Origin: Anisus vortex
Lineage: Eukaryota > Mollusca > Gastropoda > Planorbidae
Length of the DNA stretch: 64,000 bases
Direction: 5' to 3'
Assembly: GCA_949126835.1 (NCBI GenBank)
Contig: OX421507.1
Coordinates: forward strand, 14,918,202 to 14,982,201
Position numbers and translations under genes: made by a program. Of the stretch, positions 13,495 through 28,400 are shown piece by piece. The notes beneath the pieces were generated by a model. The model worked only from the letters and a program-made list of their open reading frames with translations, had not been told where the DNA came from and did no database searches. Position 1 is the stretch's first letter. Each line of letters starts with the position of its first letter.

Positions 13495-16400
13495 GTGAAT
13501 TTAAATTTAAGTCATTCTTACTCTTTAAAGTTTAAGTCAAGAGACAGAAGAGTTCAATTCACTAATTGAATTAAACATTCCCGACAAATTTATTTATGTT
13601 ATATATAATTGTTTCATTTTGTTAAACTCTTTATTAGTAATATAGACGAAGCGAAGTGTATAGGCTCTTTCACTAAAATTAAAAATCTAAAAATGCAGTT
13701 GAAGAAGATTGGCTACCCCCAACCCCAACCAGAGGTCCCTTGCCTGTTAAAGTTAAACCTAAACGACCCAAAGCCTAGCCGGCCTAGCCTAAAGTAAAGC
13801 GGTAACAGTAACCTCTAACCTAATAACTTAATTGCAGCAGCAGCAAAGGCAGATTTAATTTTATTTAGCTTAGTAAATACCAAGTGTAATAATCATAAAT
13901 TAATATTAAATAAAATAGGCTTAATGCATAGTGCAGCATAGTCACAGTGTATAGCCGTAACGGTAATATTTTAGTGTAGTTGGTTCTAGAAAAGTAGGGT
14001 TCTAAAAAATTCCAACTGAATTTTTTTTCGCGTGGAGCCATTGATAAGTGTCTTAGAAAGAGCGGCAGACTATTGAAAATGAAAAAAAAAAATTTTTCAT
14101 CCCAAAAAAAAATTCATTTCAATTGTGTTTACAAAAGGCTTGTGACGTCCCACAGCCATGAAACACGATGTCTGCAGCGCTTCCTAAGACACACTTATCA
14201 ATAGCTCCGCTACTCAAATTTTCAGTCGGAATTTCTTAGAACCGATACCGAAAAGGGAAAAGGGTCCAAATAGCACGAAATGAATACAAAAATAAAAATA
14301 TTCTTACCGTATTTCATTTGAAATAACACAAAAACACAAAATTCTATTGTTTTTTCTTCCTACTTGTTGAGAACACCTTGTCTCTTCAGCATGTGCTATT
14401 CTAGACTACTTCCTGTCCCAAGATATGGCCAGTTTGGCTATCTATAGCCAAATTAAAAAACTACAAAGCTCTCCCTATCCTATTAACCTAACCGATACTA
14501 ATCATTAACAAATAGTAACAACCCATCCCTAGCTTAGAAACTAATCGATACTGGCTAAAAAATCTGGTCCGAGAAGCGTGCTGTGCATGCAGTGTGTGTG
14601 TGTTCGCTTGACATTATGCGATTAAAGAAAAAAAAAGAAAAAAATAAACAAACCAAAGGGACGTAACACAATTTCCAAAGGAGGTAACTCATGTTAAATT
14701 TACAACACACAATTTCAAAGGGAGGTAATATTTTTAAATTTAAAAATCACAATTTTCTACATTTCAACATTAAGTAATAAATCACAGAAATGGAACTGCT
14801 CAATGAAACCAACGGTTTCGTATTCAGGATAAAAAATATTTAAAGTAATTCAAAAAAAAAATTAGAACCAATTACACCAAAGTATAGCCGCCGCAACATA
14901 GCCTAATCATAAGGGAGGCATTAAAATTAAAGTTCATTAAACTTATTTATTTTAGAAATAGGCTATGCTATACTTAGGCTTTGTTAGGTAACTGGCCCAC
15001 AGGATTTTTTATATCACTTTAAAGGTCATTTTACTCTGATTATGGAACAGTTGGTTTTGTTTTGCTATTGCATTGCTGTGATTTTTATTTAATATGTTGA
15101 AAATTTTGTAATTTTGCATGCTTTATGAAATTTTGTTACTTATCTTGAGCACTTTGTGTTGTAAATAAAAACTGTGTTAAGTCCCTTTGTTTTCTGTTTT
15201 TTTGTTTTTTACTATTTTCCCATAATATAAAATGCATTTACACACTCCAAGCACCACACGCTTCCCGGACCAGATTTTTTTCTCTAGTTATGTTAGTCTT
15301 TATGGTAGGCTGCAGTAGGTTTAGTTTTGTAGTATTTCTTGTTTTTTAAGTTAGTATCGGTTAGTTTATAGCAGGGGTCGGGAACCCATGGCTTGCGATT
15401 CAGATGTGGCTCTTTTGATGCATCTGGCTTGCAGACAAATGTGCGATTATTAAAAAAAATGTTTTTTTTTAGACTTTTTGATCTGCATATTAATTGCATA
15501 TCAATATTTCATTATAAAAATGAGCTAAAGTCTACTGCAGCTCAGCATCAGAAGAATTCAGAGACATAATTATTGTACTTTCAGTGTTGAAATTACACAA
15601 AATGCACACATTTGAATTTTTTGTTTTAAACATAATGGATGGCTCTCACAGAATTACTTTTCAAAATATGTGGTGTCCATGGCTCTCTCAGACAAAAAGG
15701 TTCCCGACCCCTGGTTTATAGGGTGGGTAAGGCTTTGTAGTATGTTTTATTTGGTTAGGTTTTAGGATAGGATTTGAAAAACCCATCCTTTAGTTGGCTG
15801 TAGAATTACAACTTGGCATTTTGTCTCTTCCTGGAGTTTTTTGTGCTATTTCTTATGTAATATTGTAAGAATATGCAACTTTATTACAATATTTTTCATG
15901 TTTTTTTTCCGTTTCATTTTTATAAGGGTTCTAAGAAATTCCAACTGAAAATTTTGATATCTGGAGCTAAAATTCAAATTTATAAGGTGACATGGAGGAG
16001 GGGGGATAGTGACGTCACGTATCGAATGTAAACGCTAAAAAAAATTAGACTATTTAGAAACATTTTTATTTTCTCATTGAAAATGGTCTGCCGTGCTTTC
16101 TAAGACACTAATCAATAGCTCCACACTAAAAATTTTCAGTTGTAAATTTTTGTAGAACCCTACTTTTTGTGGGCCATCTACACAAAATTACTACCTAGAA
16201 ATACAACCCAATAATAACCGGTTGCAATGCTCAGATAAACATGAGAAAAAAATCACTTTTCTTATCCCTTATGCAAGAACAAATGCATATAAGTACTCTT
16301 TCTTCCTGAGTGGCATTCAGGCATGGAATGGTGCGCCTGAACAAACCAGGAAAACCAGTAATTAACATCATTAAAAAAACTAATAAAAATGCAAGACTAA

Positions 16401-19400
16401 ACTTTGACCATGGATGAGCAATAATCTTCTTTATAGAAGGATAAGATAAGTGTCTACGCGTCTGCGGACTGGAGAAATAGTCCGGTGACTATGTCACTTG
16501 ATCATTGTAACAAAGCCATGTCATGTGACCACCAGCACATTGATAGGAAAGATGGCATAGAAGATTCATGTGGGCAATATGAGATCTGTTCATTTATAAA
16601 TTACGTCCAGGCTTAGGTCATTTTCCATTAAAGTCAGTCCAGTGTCTTATTATTGGTTTTGCTTTTGTAGCGGTTTTATTTTTACGTGGCTGGGTTTTTA
16701 AGCCTGCGCAAAACCATCTGGGGGGGGGGGGTGCCCATCTCAGCTTTCTGGATATCTGCCTATGTTTTCTGGTTAGGTTCCCTAGCCTTTGTGGATCCCT
16801 TCACTTCCTGCAAGGCAGCAGGTTCTGACTTTGGTCCACCCCAGATTTTAATTTCCCCGGTAACTACCATATCTGATGGGCATTCGCTTATCCGCCACCG
16901 TGGGAAGAGGCCCCAGACAGGGGATCAGAAACTCCACATGAGAAAGATGCAGTTGGAGTAATGAAATAGCCGTAACTATTTTATTGTAAAATAAATTTTC
17001 ATGGAAAATGTGGTAAAACTGTGTTACCTGTACTTATTTATTAATTTGTCTAGAAGTGCTGTTAATTTATATGCACATAAAGTAAAGATGAAGGGTATGC
17101 ATTATGTCTTATATAAAAAGGGAGAGAATTGCATAATGTACTTTAGGGAAGTATTTTTGTATGAATGTAATAGAAAAGTCAGAAATAATTAAAGGATTTA
17201 GCCAGATAAAACTTAGAACTCCAGCTCTCTGCAAAATTTATAAGTGTGGAGTGTCATCAAATAAGTTTTTATTTCATCTTTACATAATAAAGTAATTTTT
17301 AAAATGCTGACATTACTTATCAATCAAGCCAAAAAAAATGTTGTTTTGTGCTTCTAATACAAATGTACCTTAACTAAATTCTATGTTATTAAGTACAAGC
17401 CGGTATGTGCCCGGTCCTTTGAACCGGCTAAAAGTTATGTTTACATACACTCTAACTACTCAAGCAGTTATAATAAGATTGCCCGCATGACCTACGACAC
17501 GAATTTAAACGTGAGGTAATTTTTTATTTGCTCGCTACAACATAAATTACCCGTTAAAATCATTACCCATTATAACAATTAAAAAATTGCCCGCTATAAA
17601 TTACGACGCAAATTAAAACGTGAATATATTTTGTTCTATTCATTGATAAAGAACTTTCGACAGTACTTTTATTTTAAAAAAAATGATTGTTTGATATATA
17701 TTTTTACGACGAACATTAAGTCGCAGACCTATGTTGTGTTGTTTTTGTTATTTGCTATTTATTTTTTTATTGTTGCTTTGGAAGCAAACTTAGAATTAAT
17801 TTTTCTATTCAACATGTAAAACAACAACAAATGAAACCAATAAGAAACAAAGAAGAAACATTTTTTTTGTAAATTGTGTTCAATGTAATCGCATAATGAT
17901 ATTTTACATACACTTTATCTACCCATGAGTTATGATGAGATTGCCCGCTACACAGTTAATATATAAGGCAATTAATAAAACCTTGCCCGTTAAAAAGTTT
18001 ATCGATGTATACGTCACAAATTTAAATGTGAATGACATTTTGTACACCCGCTACAAACGAATTGAACTGAAACGTGAAATATTTCCCCCTAGAAAGATTT
18101 TAATGCGTATACGCCCGCTACAAACGAATTGAAAAAGCTAAAAGTTATGTTTACATACACTCTAACTACTCAAGCAGTTATAATGAGATTGCACGCAACA
18201 ACTACAAAGTATATATTTCGTATACGACACGAATTAAAACGTGAATATATTTTGTTCTATTCATTCATAAAATACATTAGCAAACATTGAAGCAAAGTTA
18301 ATTTTAAATGAATACGCAAAATTTGATGACGTCATAACGAAAAGCTAGCTAGCTATCTCTGCGCAAACTTTGATGACTTCATCCTGAAAAAATCTCAATG
18401 CCATTCTTTTTTTACTTTTTTTAGCGCAATTGATCGAAAAACTATAAAAAGTTGGAACGGCAATTTTAACATGAAACCAAAATGTGTCGTTTTATTCGCG
18501 TTTTTTTACCAAACTGACCACTGCGGTCATTTAAATTTTTTTAAAACCTTGACAGTGTTCACCGCCGTAACGCAAAGAATATTTGTAGCAAATTTCACGG
18601 TTTTATGTCCAGTATTTAAAAAGATTATGCGGTATGTACATACCCAGCCACATACATACATACATACATACATATTCCTTTTGAGATTTATATATATACT
18701 AGCCGATTATGTGCCCGGTCCTCCGAACCGGCTAAAAGTTATGTTTACATACACTCTAACTACTCAGGCAGTTATAATGAGATTGCCCGCATGACCTACG
18801 ACACGAATTTAAACGTGAGGTAATTTTTTTTATTTGCCCGCTACAACATGAATTACCCGTTAAAATCATTACTCATCACCCATTATAACAATTCCAAAAT
18901 TGCCCGCTATAAATTACGACGCAAATTAAAACATGAATATATTTTGTTCTATTCATTGATAAAGAACAATCGACAGTAGCCTACTTTTTTTTTTTTTTAT
19001 GATTGTGTGATATATTTTTTTACGACAAACATTAAGTCGCAGACCTATGTTGTGTTGTTTTTGTTTATTTGCTGTTTATTTATTTATTGTTGCTTTGGAA
19101 GCAAACTTAGAATTAAATTTTCTATTCAACATGTAAAACAATAACAAATGAAACCCATATGAAATAATGTTTATAAAACGTATACGACACGAATTAAAAC
19201 TTTAAAAAGTTAGTTCCGGCAATTTGAACATTGCCCGGCAAATTAAACATTGCCCGGTAATTTAAACATTGCCCGGTAATTTAAACATTGCCCGGCAATT
19301 TAAACATTGCCCGGCAAATTAAACATTGCCCGGTAATTTAAACATTGCCCGGTAATTTAAACATTGCCCGGTATTATAAACATTGCCCGGTATTATAAAC

Positions 19401-22400
19401 ATTGCCCGGTAATTTAAACATTGCCCGGTAATTTAAACATTGCCCGGTAATTTAAACATTGCCCGGTATTATAAACATTGCCCGGTATTATAAACATTGC
19501 CCGGTAATTTAAACATTGCCCGGTAATTTAAACAATGGCCGTTACCTAGGCGATAAGCCTAAAGGTGCCCAGTTCTCGGAACTGGATAAAATAACCCATG
19601 GAGTTATAAACAATAGTCTAAAGCGGGGATAAAGTATTTTCCGGTAACTTATACCATTTAAATATTGCATTCCACAAATAACGACGCAAATTAAAACAAA
19701 ATTTTGTTCCCTTCTTAAACGCATAAATACGCCAAATTTGATGACGCCATATAATTATAAGCTTAAATATAGAGTGTAACCAGGACCACTGCGTTTAAAT
19801 AAGCTTAGTAAGGCGTCGGTATTACTTCCCGAAACAGAAAAAAAAATGCTAAATCTATTTGCTTTGTCCTATGTTTGTAAAGTTTTAAATTATTAATTAG
19901 CTTTAAGTCATGTATTCACAGTGTAAAGTAGCCTATTAAAGTAGTGATAGATTAAGAAAATCAACTACAGTATTGGTAGTGTAAAGAATTTATGTTGTTT
20001 ACGGCACGTAGACAATTTAAACATGAAGAAAATTTGTTCCCGTCATTGAGTTGAGATAATAAAATCCATGCACATAGTTTGATGACGTCAATTTAAACAT
20101 GAATGAAAAATGTCCCTTCATTGCTATAGAATCCATGCGCAAAGATTGATGACGTCATAAAAATAATCTCAGCGCATCCTTTTTTTTCTAACTTTGTGAC
20201 GAAAAACTATAAAAAGTTGTACTGGCAAAGACAATGTGAATCAAAAGTTGTGTTTTTTTCGCGTTTTTTGACCAAACTGACCACTGCGGTCATTTTAATT
20301 TTTTTAAAACCTTGACAGTGTTCACCGCCGTAACGCAAAGAATATTTGTAGCAAATTTCACGTTTTTATGTCCAGTATTTAAAAAGATTATGCGGTATGT
20401 ACATACCCAGCCACATATTCCTTTTGAGATTTATATATATGATGATATGATAAAGGAAGTAAATTTAACCCTAACCCTAAAACTCACAACAACAAAAAAC
20501 AACAATATAATTATAAGTGCTATTAACTAGTAATTGTAACAGAAGATAAAAGTTTGAATGGAGTTTTCATATAGTTAAGCTCATTGAAAAATGAAAGTTA
20601 TTCCTTTAATTCATTAGCTTAAATATGTTATTATTTTTGTTATGTTGGACTGGTAAATAAAAAAAAAGGTTTTGTAAAAACAAAATAAGTGGATTTCCAT
20701 ATTTTTTTGGTTTTTACACCAAAGTTTGGGACTCTGATGAAATAAATTTTAATTATCACTTTTGGTGGCACGTGTTGTTTAAGTGTACCTACTCGTAAAA
20801 ATTATTTGGAAAGAATAAAAAAAATGTAGGTGTGGTGACAAATCTTTTTAAAGTGGCACTTTAGGTTAGGTTCTTGTTCATAAGTATTTACAAACAAAAA
20901 CATTATTACTGACTTCTCCATTAGAGCTTCAAAAGTCAATGAAAACTTAGGATTGTAAAATTGTATTATATTGAAAAACCAGCTAAATTCTGCGTCACGG
21001 TCGGGGAAAAAGTTACATAGGTCTATATAAGCTACAGATAAAAATTGTATAAACTACAATGACTATAAAGCTATAATAATTTTACAAAAACATTTATTAT
21101 TTACTGAAAACATTTAGGAAAACACTTTAAAATAAATATTTGGATCGGGTTAAAAAAGGGTATTTAAAAATTTTTTTTTTTTACAAAAATCAAACATCCA
21201 TCTCCCATATGCGTCTAAAATATAATGATTATATTTTACTTACTGAAAACATTTTAGGAAAGCTTTAAGTCCTGAAATGAATGAAATTTTTTTTTTAAGT
21301 AGAAAAAGAAAAAAAAAGTTATCATTGGGGAAGCGAACCCAGTTGGCACACGTGGCAGTCGGATATACTAACCACTCAGATAATCAATAGCTCCACACTA
21401 AAAATTTTCAGTTGTAATTTTTTAGCACCCCATGTTTTGTGGGCCCTCTACACCAAAGTATTACCTAGAAATAGAAAGGTCACATGTCTTTAAATTAACC
21501 AATGGGGATTGGAATCCACACACACAGTCTACTTTATATATATAGATGAACATTGATTTACAATGCAAACTGATTTGCATTCAATAACTAAATATGTGTA
21601 TTTTCTTTATACAATTCAGCTATTTAAGGCATAGGTAAACCATTTTAAATTAAAGATATTCTATTTTGTGCAAATGATTTTGATTAGTACTAATAAAACA
21701 ATTGTTTAAAATAATTAATAAATGTATTTTTTCAGTCACATCAATATGTAAAATCTTGTATCCAATACTGTTAAAAATTATCATATATAGGTATATAGAT
21801 ATATATATTATATATGCTATTTTGAAATGAGTCAAACATTTTAAATTTTATTTCTAGTGGTAGGTAACATAAAAATGATCAAAGTATTGATTTTTTTTAC
21901 AGATGGTTTCACCCAAATATCAGCGGCCAGCAAGCAGAGAGGCTTTTAATGGAAAAAGGCCAGGATTGGAGTTTCTTAGCACGGCCGAGCAGTACAGAAG
22001 GTGCTTACACATTGTCTATACGGTGAGTAAATTATGTTGAGGATAGAAAGAATTTCAATCTTTTATATGATTTCAATTTATTGTTCATACGTTAATACAA
22101 GGTTTTGATATACATTTATGTTTTTACTAATTTAATAAATTAAAGTATTTAATTAAAAAAAAAATCCAAATAAAAGCATTAAAGTATATTTTAAATAAAT
22201 GTAAATGAGAATATTTGTAAAAGATTGCTAAAATATGACACTGTCGGAAACTTATTTTTTCATATAATTTTTGTTTGTTTGTGTTTTTCAGTCGAAATGG
22301 GGAAGTAACTCATATAAAAATTCAAAACACAGGGGATTCTTATGACCTGTACGGTGGTGAGACGTTTGCCACTCTGTCCGAACTTGTGCAGTTTTATATG

Positions 22401-25400
22401 GAAAATCAGGAACAACTAAGGGAGAAAAATGGAGCAGTGATCAAATTAAAATATCCCATGGCTTCCATGGATCCCACTCCCGAAAGGTGGATATCCTATT
22501 TACTTCTAGTTTTGAATTGCTGGAGGTGTTCACGTTTTTTAAATACGCAAATAGCTTATTTCACTTCAATGTTCATATATTTTCATAGAAATGTGATTTA
22601 AAACTTTGTTTGATATCTTGTGGTTTCTTCAGGTGGTTTCATGGTCATCTTACTGGTAGAGAAGCTGAGCGCCTACTACTGGAGAAGGGAAAAAATTCCA
22701 GTTTTCTGGTGAGGGAAAGCCAGAGCAAGCCTGGAGACTTTGTTATATCAGTCAGGTGTGAAGATAGAGTGACACACGTGAAAATACGGTGCCAGGTAAA
22801 TCTTCTTTTAATCGTTTGCTGTACCTCTTCTGGTGGACAACTATAGTCCCTGCGCGGGTGTTGTTTTGTTTCTGGTAGCACTGCGAGTTTATAAATACCT
22901 ATGTAAACCTTTTAAACTCTGACAAAGAGAGTGATAATGGTGCAGACATGCCTACTGTTCCGGATTTTCCGGAACCGTTCCGTAAAATGACCGAATATTA
23001 CACCCATTCCGCAATTCCGCATTAGACCAGTTCTTTCCGCAAAATCGGTCTGACAGAAAAGGCTGAAGTTTTCATTAAAGTAATAATGCGAAATGAAAAT
23101 AAAACGCGCAATATAAATGTTTTTCTCTCACATCCGGGTTTTTTACCTTTCATTTCTTTTGAAAACTTTTCTCGTTGAATCGTTGAAAATGTCGTTGCGT
23201 GCCTCTACTGATACTACATCTAATGCATCCAAAAAACGGACTCAAAGTTTTAGAAAAGAATACTCTGAAGAATTTCCATGTGTGAAGAAAGGCCGAACGT
23301 GTGATAGCAATGCTTATTGTACGGTTTGCAACACTGAATTTTCAGTTAAATATGGAGGTAAGAATGATGTTACCAGACACATCGCTAGCCAGAAACACGC
23401 TGCGCTTTCTAAAATAGCTAGTGAATCCACCGACAGCTTCAGGTTCGGTGGATAAAACGGACTTGGCTGTAATTAGAGCAGAGGTGATGCTTGTGGACTT
23501 AGCCACTGAATTAAATTTGCCACTTTCTGCATTGGATAAATTCACCAAGGCATTTAAATTAATGTTTAAGAAAGACGATGTAGCTAAAAAGTTTCAATGT
23601 GGAAGGTCAAAAGGGACAGCTTGCATTCTGCTTGTTGGCAGCGCTATACAAATGTCATCATTATTATTATTATGATAAGAAATAGCAGCCAAGTCAACCC
23701 TATCTTTGGGTGAACGCATGAAACTATACCCATTTACAGTATTTACTGATGGTAGTAACGACATGGGTAGTAGCAAATTATTCCCCATTGTTGTGAGAAC
23801 ATTTGATACAGAAGCAGGACTAGTTACTTCAAATTTACTTTCTATACCTGCCTGTGAAGTTTCTGCAACAGGAGAAAGAATCTTTGAATTAATAGAGGCT
23901 GAATTTAAAGTTCATAATATACCTTGGACCAACTGCATTTCCCTTGGCTCAGATAATGCACCAGTCATGGTGGGAAAAAATAAAGGTGTTTATGGCTTAA
24001 TGCTAAAAAAACAGCCCAACATGTACTTATCAGGTTGCATGTGCCATCTTATACACATAGCGGCTGAGAAGGCTGCTTTGTGTCTTCCCCTCAATGTTGA
24101 CCAACTACTAATAGATGTATACTACTACCTAGACAAGAGTAGTCAACGACTAGGTGCCTTCAAAGACATGCAAATTCTTCATGACATCAAGGAGCAAAAA
24201 ATCTTAAAGCATGTCAACACAAGATGGCTCAGCATCAAACGTTGTCTACCAAGACTTATTGAGAACTGGGAGTCACTGTATGACTTTTTTAAACAGCAAG
24301 AAAAGGCAGCTACAAAAGAAGCAGATAAGACAAGAGTTACACAGTTGAGAAAAACTTTTTCTTCACCCACCAATCGTCTCATTTGTCTGTTTTTAAAAGA
24401 TGCCTTAGAACCTTTTGACAACATTAATACAGAACTGCAAAGTGATGCCCCCAAAATCCATCTTCTTAGAAGACGACTTCAAAAACTGTTGAGAGCTCTG
24501 TTGATTCGCTATGTCAAGCCTGTAGCACTTTTGAACAAAAGCCTAACAGAGGTTAATGTTGATGATGAGACACTCATTAAAGACAGTGTAGATCTTCACA
24601 TAGGACAGGAAGCTTTAGATCTGATTTCCCGAAAAGAGGAGTACCATTTAATTAAGAGAAGAAAGGCTTGTGGAATTTTACAAAACATCCGTCAAGTACA
24701 TCAGAGACAAGCTTCCCTTTCAAGATGAGCTTCTGCAGCATGCAGAAGTAATAGATGTCAGCAAACAGACAGAGTCATCTGTAGTATCAATTGAATTCTT
24801 CCTTAATAGATTTCCTGCAATAATGCCGAAGGATGCCAAATTAGCTGACATTAAGTTAGAATTCTCGTGGTACCAGTCTACAAATATTGACTGTTGCCAC
24901 AATGAAAGACTTGATGCTACCTGGTCATCAAATAGAAAATTAGAAGAAGATGGAGAGCAATATTTAGATTTTTACCCAACATTATGCTCAGTATCATGAC
25001 AATCCCTCACTCCTCAGCTCATTGTGAAACTTCACTTGTTAAAAGGAACAAAACTGAATTTAGAAGTCGCCTGAACCATGAAACTGTCGAGGTATTGATG
25101 ATTGCCAAGTCCAGGCCTGGGGATGCACTCGCAAGAGAGTATTCAGAAACAGACCTATTGTAGGTCTCTTAAAGGGGACTCGACTCATCAATAAACTGAC
25201 AGTTTCTCTTGTAAATAGGATGTATATAGTGTATATAGGTAAGTAGAACAATTTTACTTCTATATTTCATTCATATATACTTAACATTTGTGTTTGCGAG
25301 GTAAAACGCTGCCTCCGCGCATATGTTCCTCATTTTGACCCTGTGTTCCTCATTTTCACCCTAGGTGTTCCTCATTCTGATTTTTTTAGGTAGGCATGTC

Positions 25401-28400
25401 TGATGGTGCTATTTTTATGTGTTGGCTTTCAAATAATGCATTTGTAGTGCTAATTCTACAAAAATTGATGGCATTTCGGAAATATTTAGGGATGCATCTG
25501 GTTAGGCTAATGAGGGAAATGCTATATTATTTTGATAAATGCAACGATAATAGTGATAATAGTGTTGTCGATGAGTCTGAGATGATGATTTTTAAAATCC
25601 ATGAAAAACTGTAGCATCCAATCTATATATGGCTCAGTGATTTATTTTATTTATCAGTTTATTGACATTTTCAAAAGTTTAAGTTTCAATTAAATTTTAT
25701 CTCTTTATATTTTAACTATGAATAATTTAATTTAGTTGCTTTAATAGTTTTTTTTACTGTGAATTTCTTAAGAATATTTTTTCTATGGTTCTTGTTCAAT
25801 ATACAAAGTTATGCAACTTGGCCTAGGGATTGGGAAGTTATAGGCTGGCAACTGCTTAGGGCTTAAAGGGTTAATTAAATACCTTTTGTGTATAATACTA
25901 ACAGGAATATTATTATTTGGGCATACATTATCATTTGGACCATAGTACACATGGTCTTGTTCGTTAAGGTTTCCCCTTGTCCAAAGTAGGTTTTAAATCT
26001 TAAATGGATGAAAAAATAATTTTTGTCTTTTCAAACTAGATCAGCGTCAACTAGGTCTAGATACTATACATCTTTTATTTATCTTTTTCAATGTTTTAAT
26101 GTTTTCCTGCTAATTTTTGTTTTCAGGGCAACAAATATGATGTCGGGGGAGGAGAAATGTTTGATTCTCTCAGTGAATTAGTTGAACATTACAAGAAAAG
26201 TCCGATGGTGGAAACGTCTGGGACAGTTGTGTACATTAAACATGTAAATAGCTTTGCAAACATCATTGTTCAGATTTTATGGACAAAAAAAAAACAAACT
26301 ATTGACAGTTTCTTTTTAAAGGAATCTGCATTAAACTAAATATATATTTCCACTGTTCATCAAAGTGATTTAAGTTTTTTCTTTGTGTGTATTTCCTAGC
26401 CTTTGTATAACAGTCGAGTTATGGCTTCATCCCTGGAGAATAGAATCAAACAATTACAGTCGGAAGATGAAGACAGTCAAAAATCTAATAATGCTTTTCA
26501 TGAAGGCTTTTGGGGAGAGTTCCATGTAATTTTCAAATGCTTTTTTTTACAATTCCATTTCTATATTTGCTCGTGTCCTTTTAAATATGTTGTATTTTCA
26601 ATTTTATTAATTACTCTTTTTTTTTAAAATTTAGTCTGCTTTACATTTTCATAGTGCGGCAAAAAACAACAACATGCATATCAAATATGAAAGTGTAATG
26701 GCTATTAACTGCCTTGCTTTACCTTTGATAAACTTTATCTTACAATCTATATAGAAAATATTGGTGGATATTTTGGACTTAATGTGTGTAAAACATGTAT
26801 CCCTATAGCAACTGCAACAGTGTGAATTCACGGGCATTCGATTTTCAAGAGAAAAAGGCAGTAAACCGGAGAATAAAGCCAAAAATAGATATAAAAATAT
26901 ATTGCCTTGTAAGTAGAATAATGTTTTTGTTTTGGTAAAAGAATATTAATGTTTTATGTTTATCATTATTTTTATTCATATTATTAGGTTTAAAATTTCC
27001 TGAAAAAAAAGCAACAATACTAATGTAAATAATTTTTATGTATAAATTTTAGATGACTACACTCGAGTTGTTCTTGCAGATGGTAATGAAGAATTGGGTA
27101 CTGATTATATCAATGCCAATTACATAGTCTGGGTAGGTTGCCTTTTCATTCATGTGATAGACAAATCATTGGTATAGATACACAAAGTCTAAGACTGGCA
27201 TTCAAAGTGATCATTTTGCTTGCATTTTAAAAATAAAACATAGTATATTGCCAATTGGCCAGTAATCTATTTAAGGATCAGGTGCACTCTTAAGAGGTCC
27301 AGATCGTGATTCACTGGGAGGCTAAATTCTTTTACTGCGTACCATGGGGTGGATGGTGTGCCCCCCCCCCCTCCCCCGCTCACTCCCGAAATTGTTACGC
27401 TCTGGATGTAAGAGCCGGAAAAGCTCCTTGGTTTTTTAGCCAATTATAGTATGGTATGTGAACTGCAGTCTCCCTTCCAGTTGATCTGGACTAAGGCCAC
27501 TCAAGACACAGACTTTCTTATATTGTATGCCACAAAAGTCATTGTGATTCCACTACTCACTAGCAAAAATCATCATCTAAAAAAAAAACCCACTAAACAT
27601 AGTCCATGTTGGTTCATATAGCTAGTGAAAAAGCATTTAACAGTTTCCTTCGTCACAGCTATAATCAATTTGGTCAGACGGGTACTTTACTTTGGTCACA
27701 GCATATAAGGGATCAAGCCAAGCTCTATGAACATGTGCCTTTTCTATTGCCAACAACTAATGTCAGATACCCACCTAAAAAGGTTAGACTTGGGGACAAC
27801 CTGACTTGATAAATAAACCTGGCGTAAAACTGGATTTTAATCTAGATCTTTAGTAAGACAATCCAAACGCTCTACCACTAGACCATTATGTCCTGAAATA
27901 TAAAATATAGAATATAAATTATTTTTTAAAGTTTAAATCTGTTTACATGAGATAGTTCTGTTATGTATGATAATGTTCAAAGCACACTAAAGCTGGCATT
28001 CTACTTACAATAGCTCTTATAGTGGTGATATTCTTGTCTAGAGCCAAATCACTGTCTGATAAATTTCAAATGTGAGTTATTCTCAACACACCCTCTGCAG
28101 AAAGATGTCCTGCAATTCTTTTTTCTTTTGATGATGCCATACTGACTAATTATGACCGAGCAATATCAACACAGTGCACTTTCCAGAACATTCCCTATCC
28201 GCTTGATAGACTACAAAAGACAGCAAACATAGGCAGTAGAAATGGGCCAAAGCGACACATACTCTGTTTGTGTCCTTACTTATAAAATATTTGTCAACAA
28301 TATTGTTGCTAGATATACTCTACCCTACATCTCGACTAAAGTCGGCTCCTGTCCTAAAAGAGTTAAGGATATAAAATGACATTTAAAGTTAGAAGTCTGG

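Larger units (their letters stand above)
13495..21902 (+). other. SHP2 intron 1 (8.4 kb)
   Basis: Holds repeats only: small inverted-repeat elements (13996, 15925, 21381), a hAT element (15372), a LINE tail (16251), a large composite repeat (17399-20445) with a 19-bp minisatellite, and a tRNA-like SINE head (21318). An unclassified block with a G tract lies at 16690-16970. No other exon was recognised. Confidence 0.6.

Noticed and set aside
20466..20484. Interstitial telomere repeat (ACCCTAACCCTAA)
   Set aside because: Little more than two units; expected by chance in repeats.
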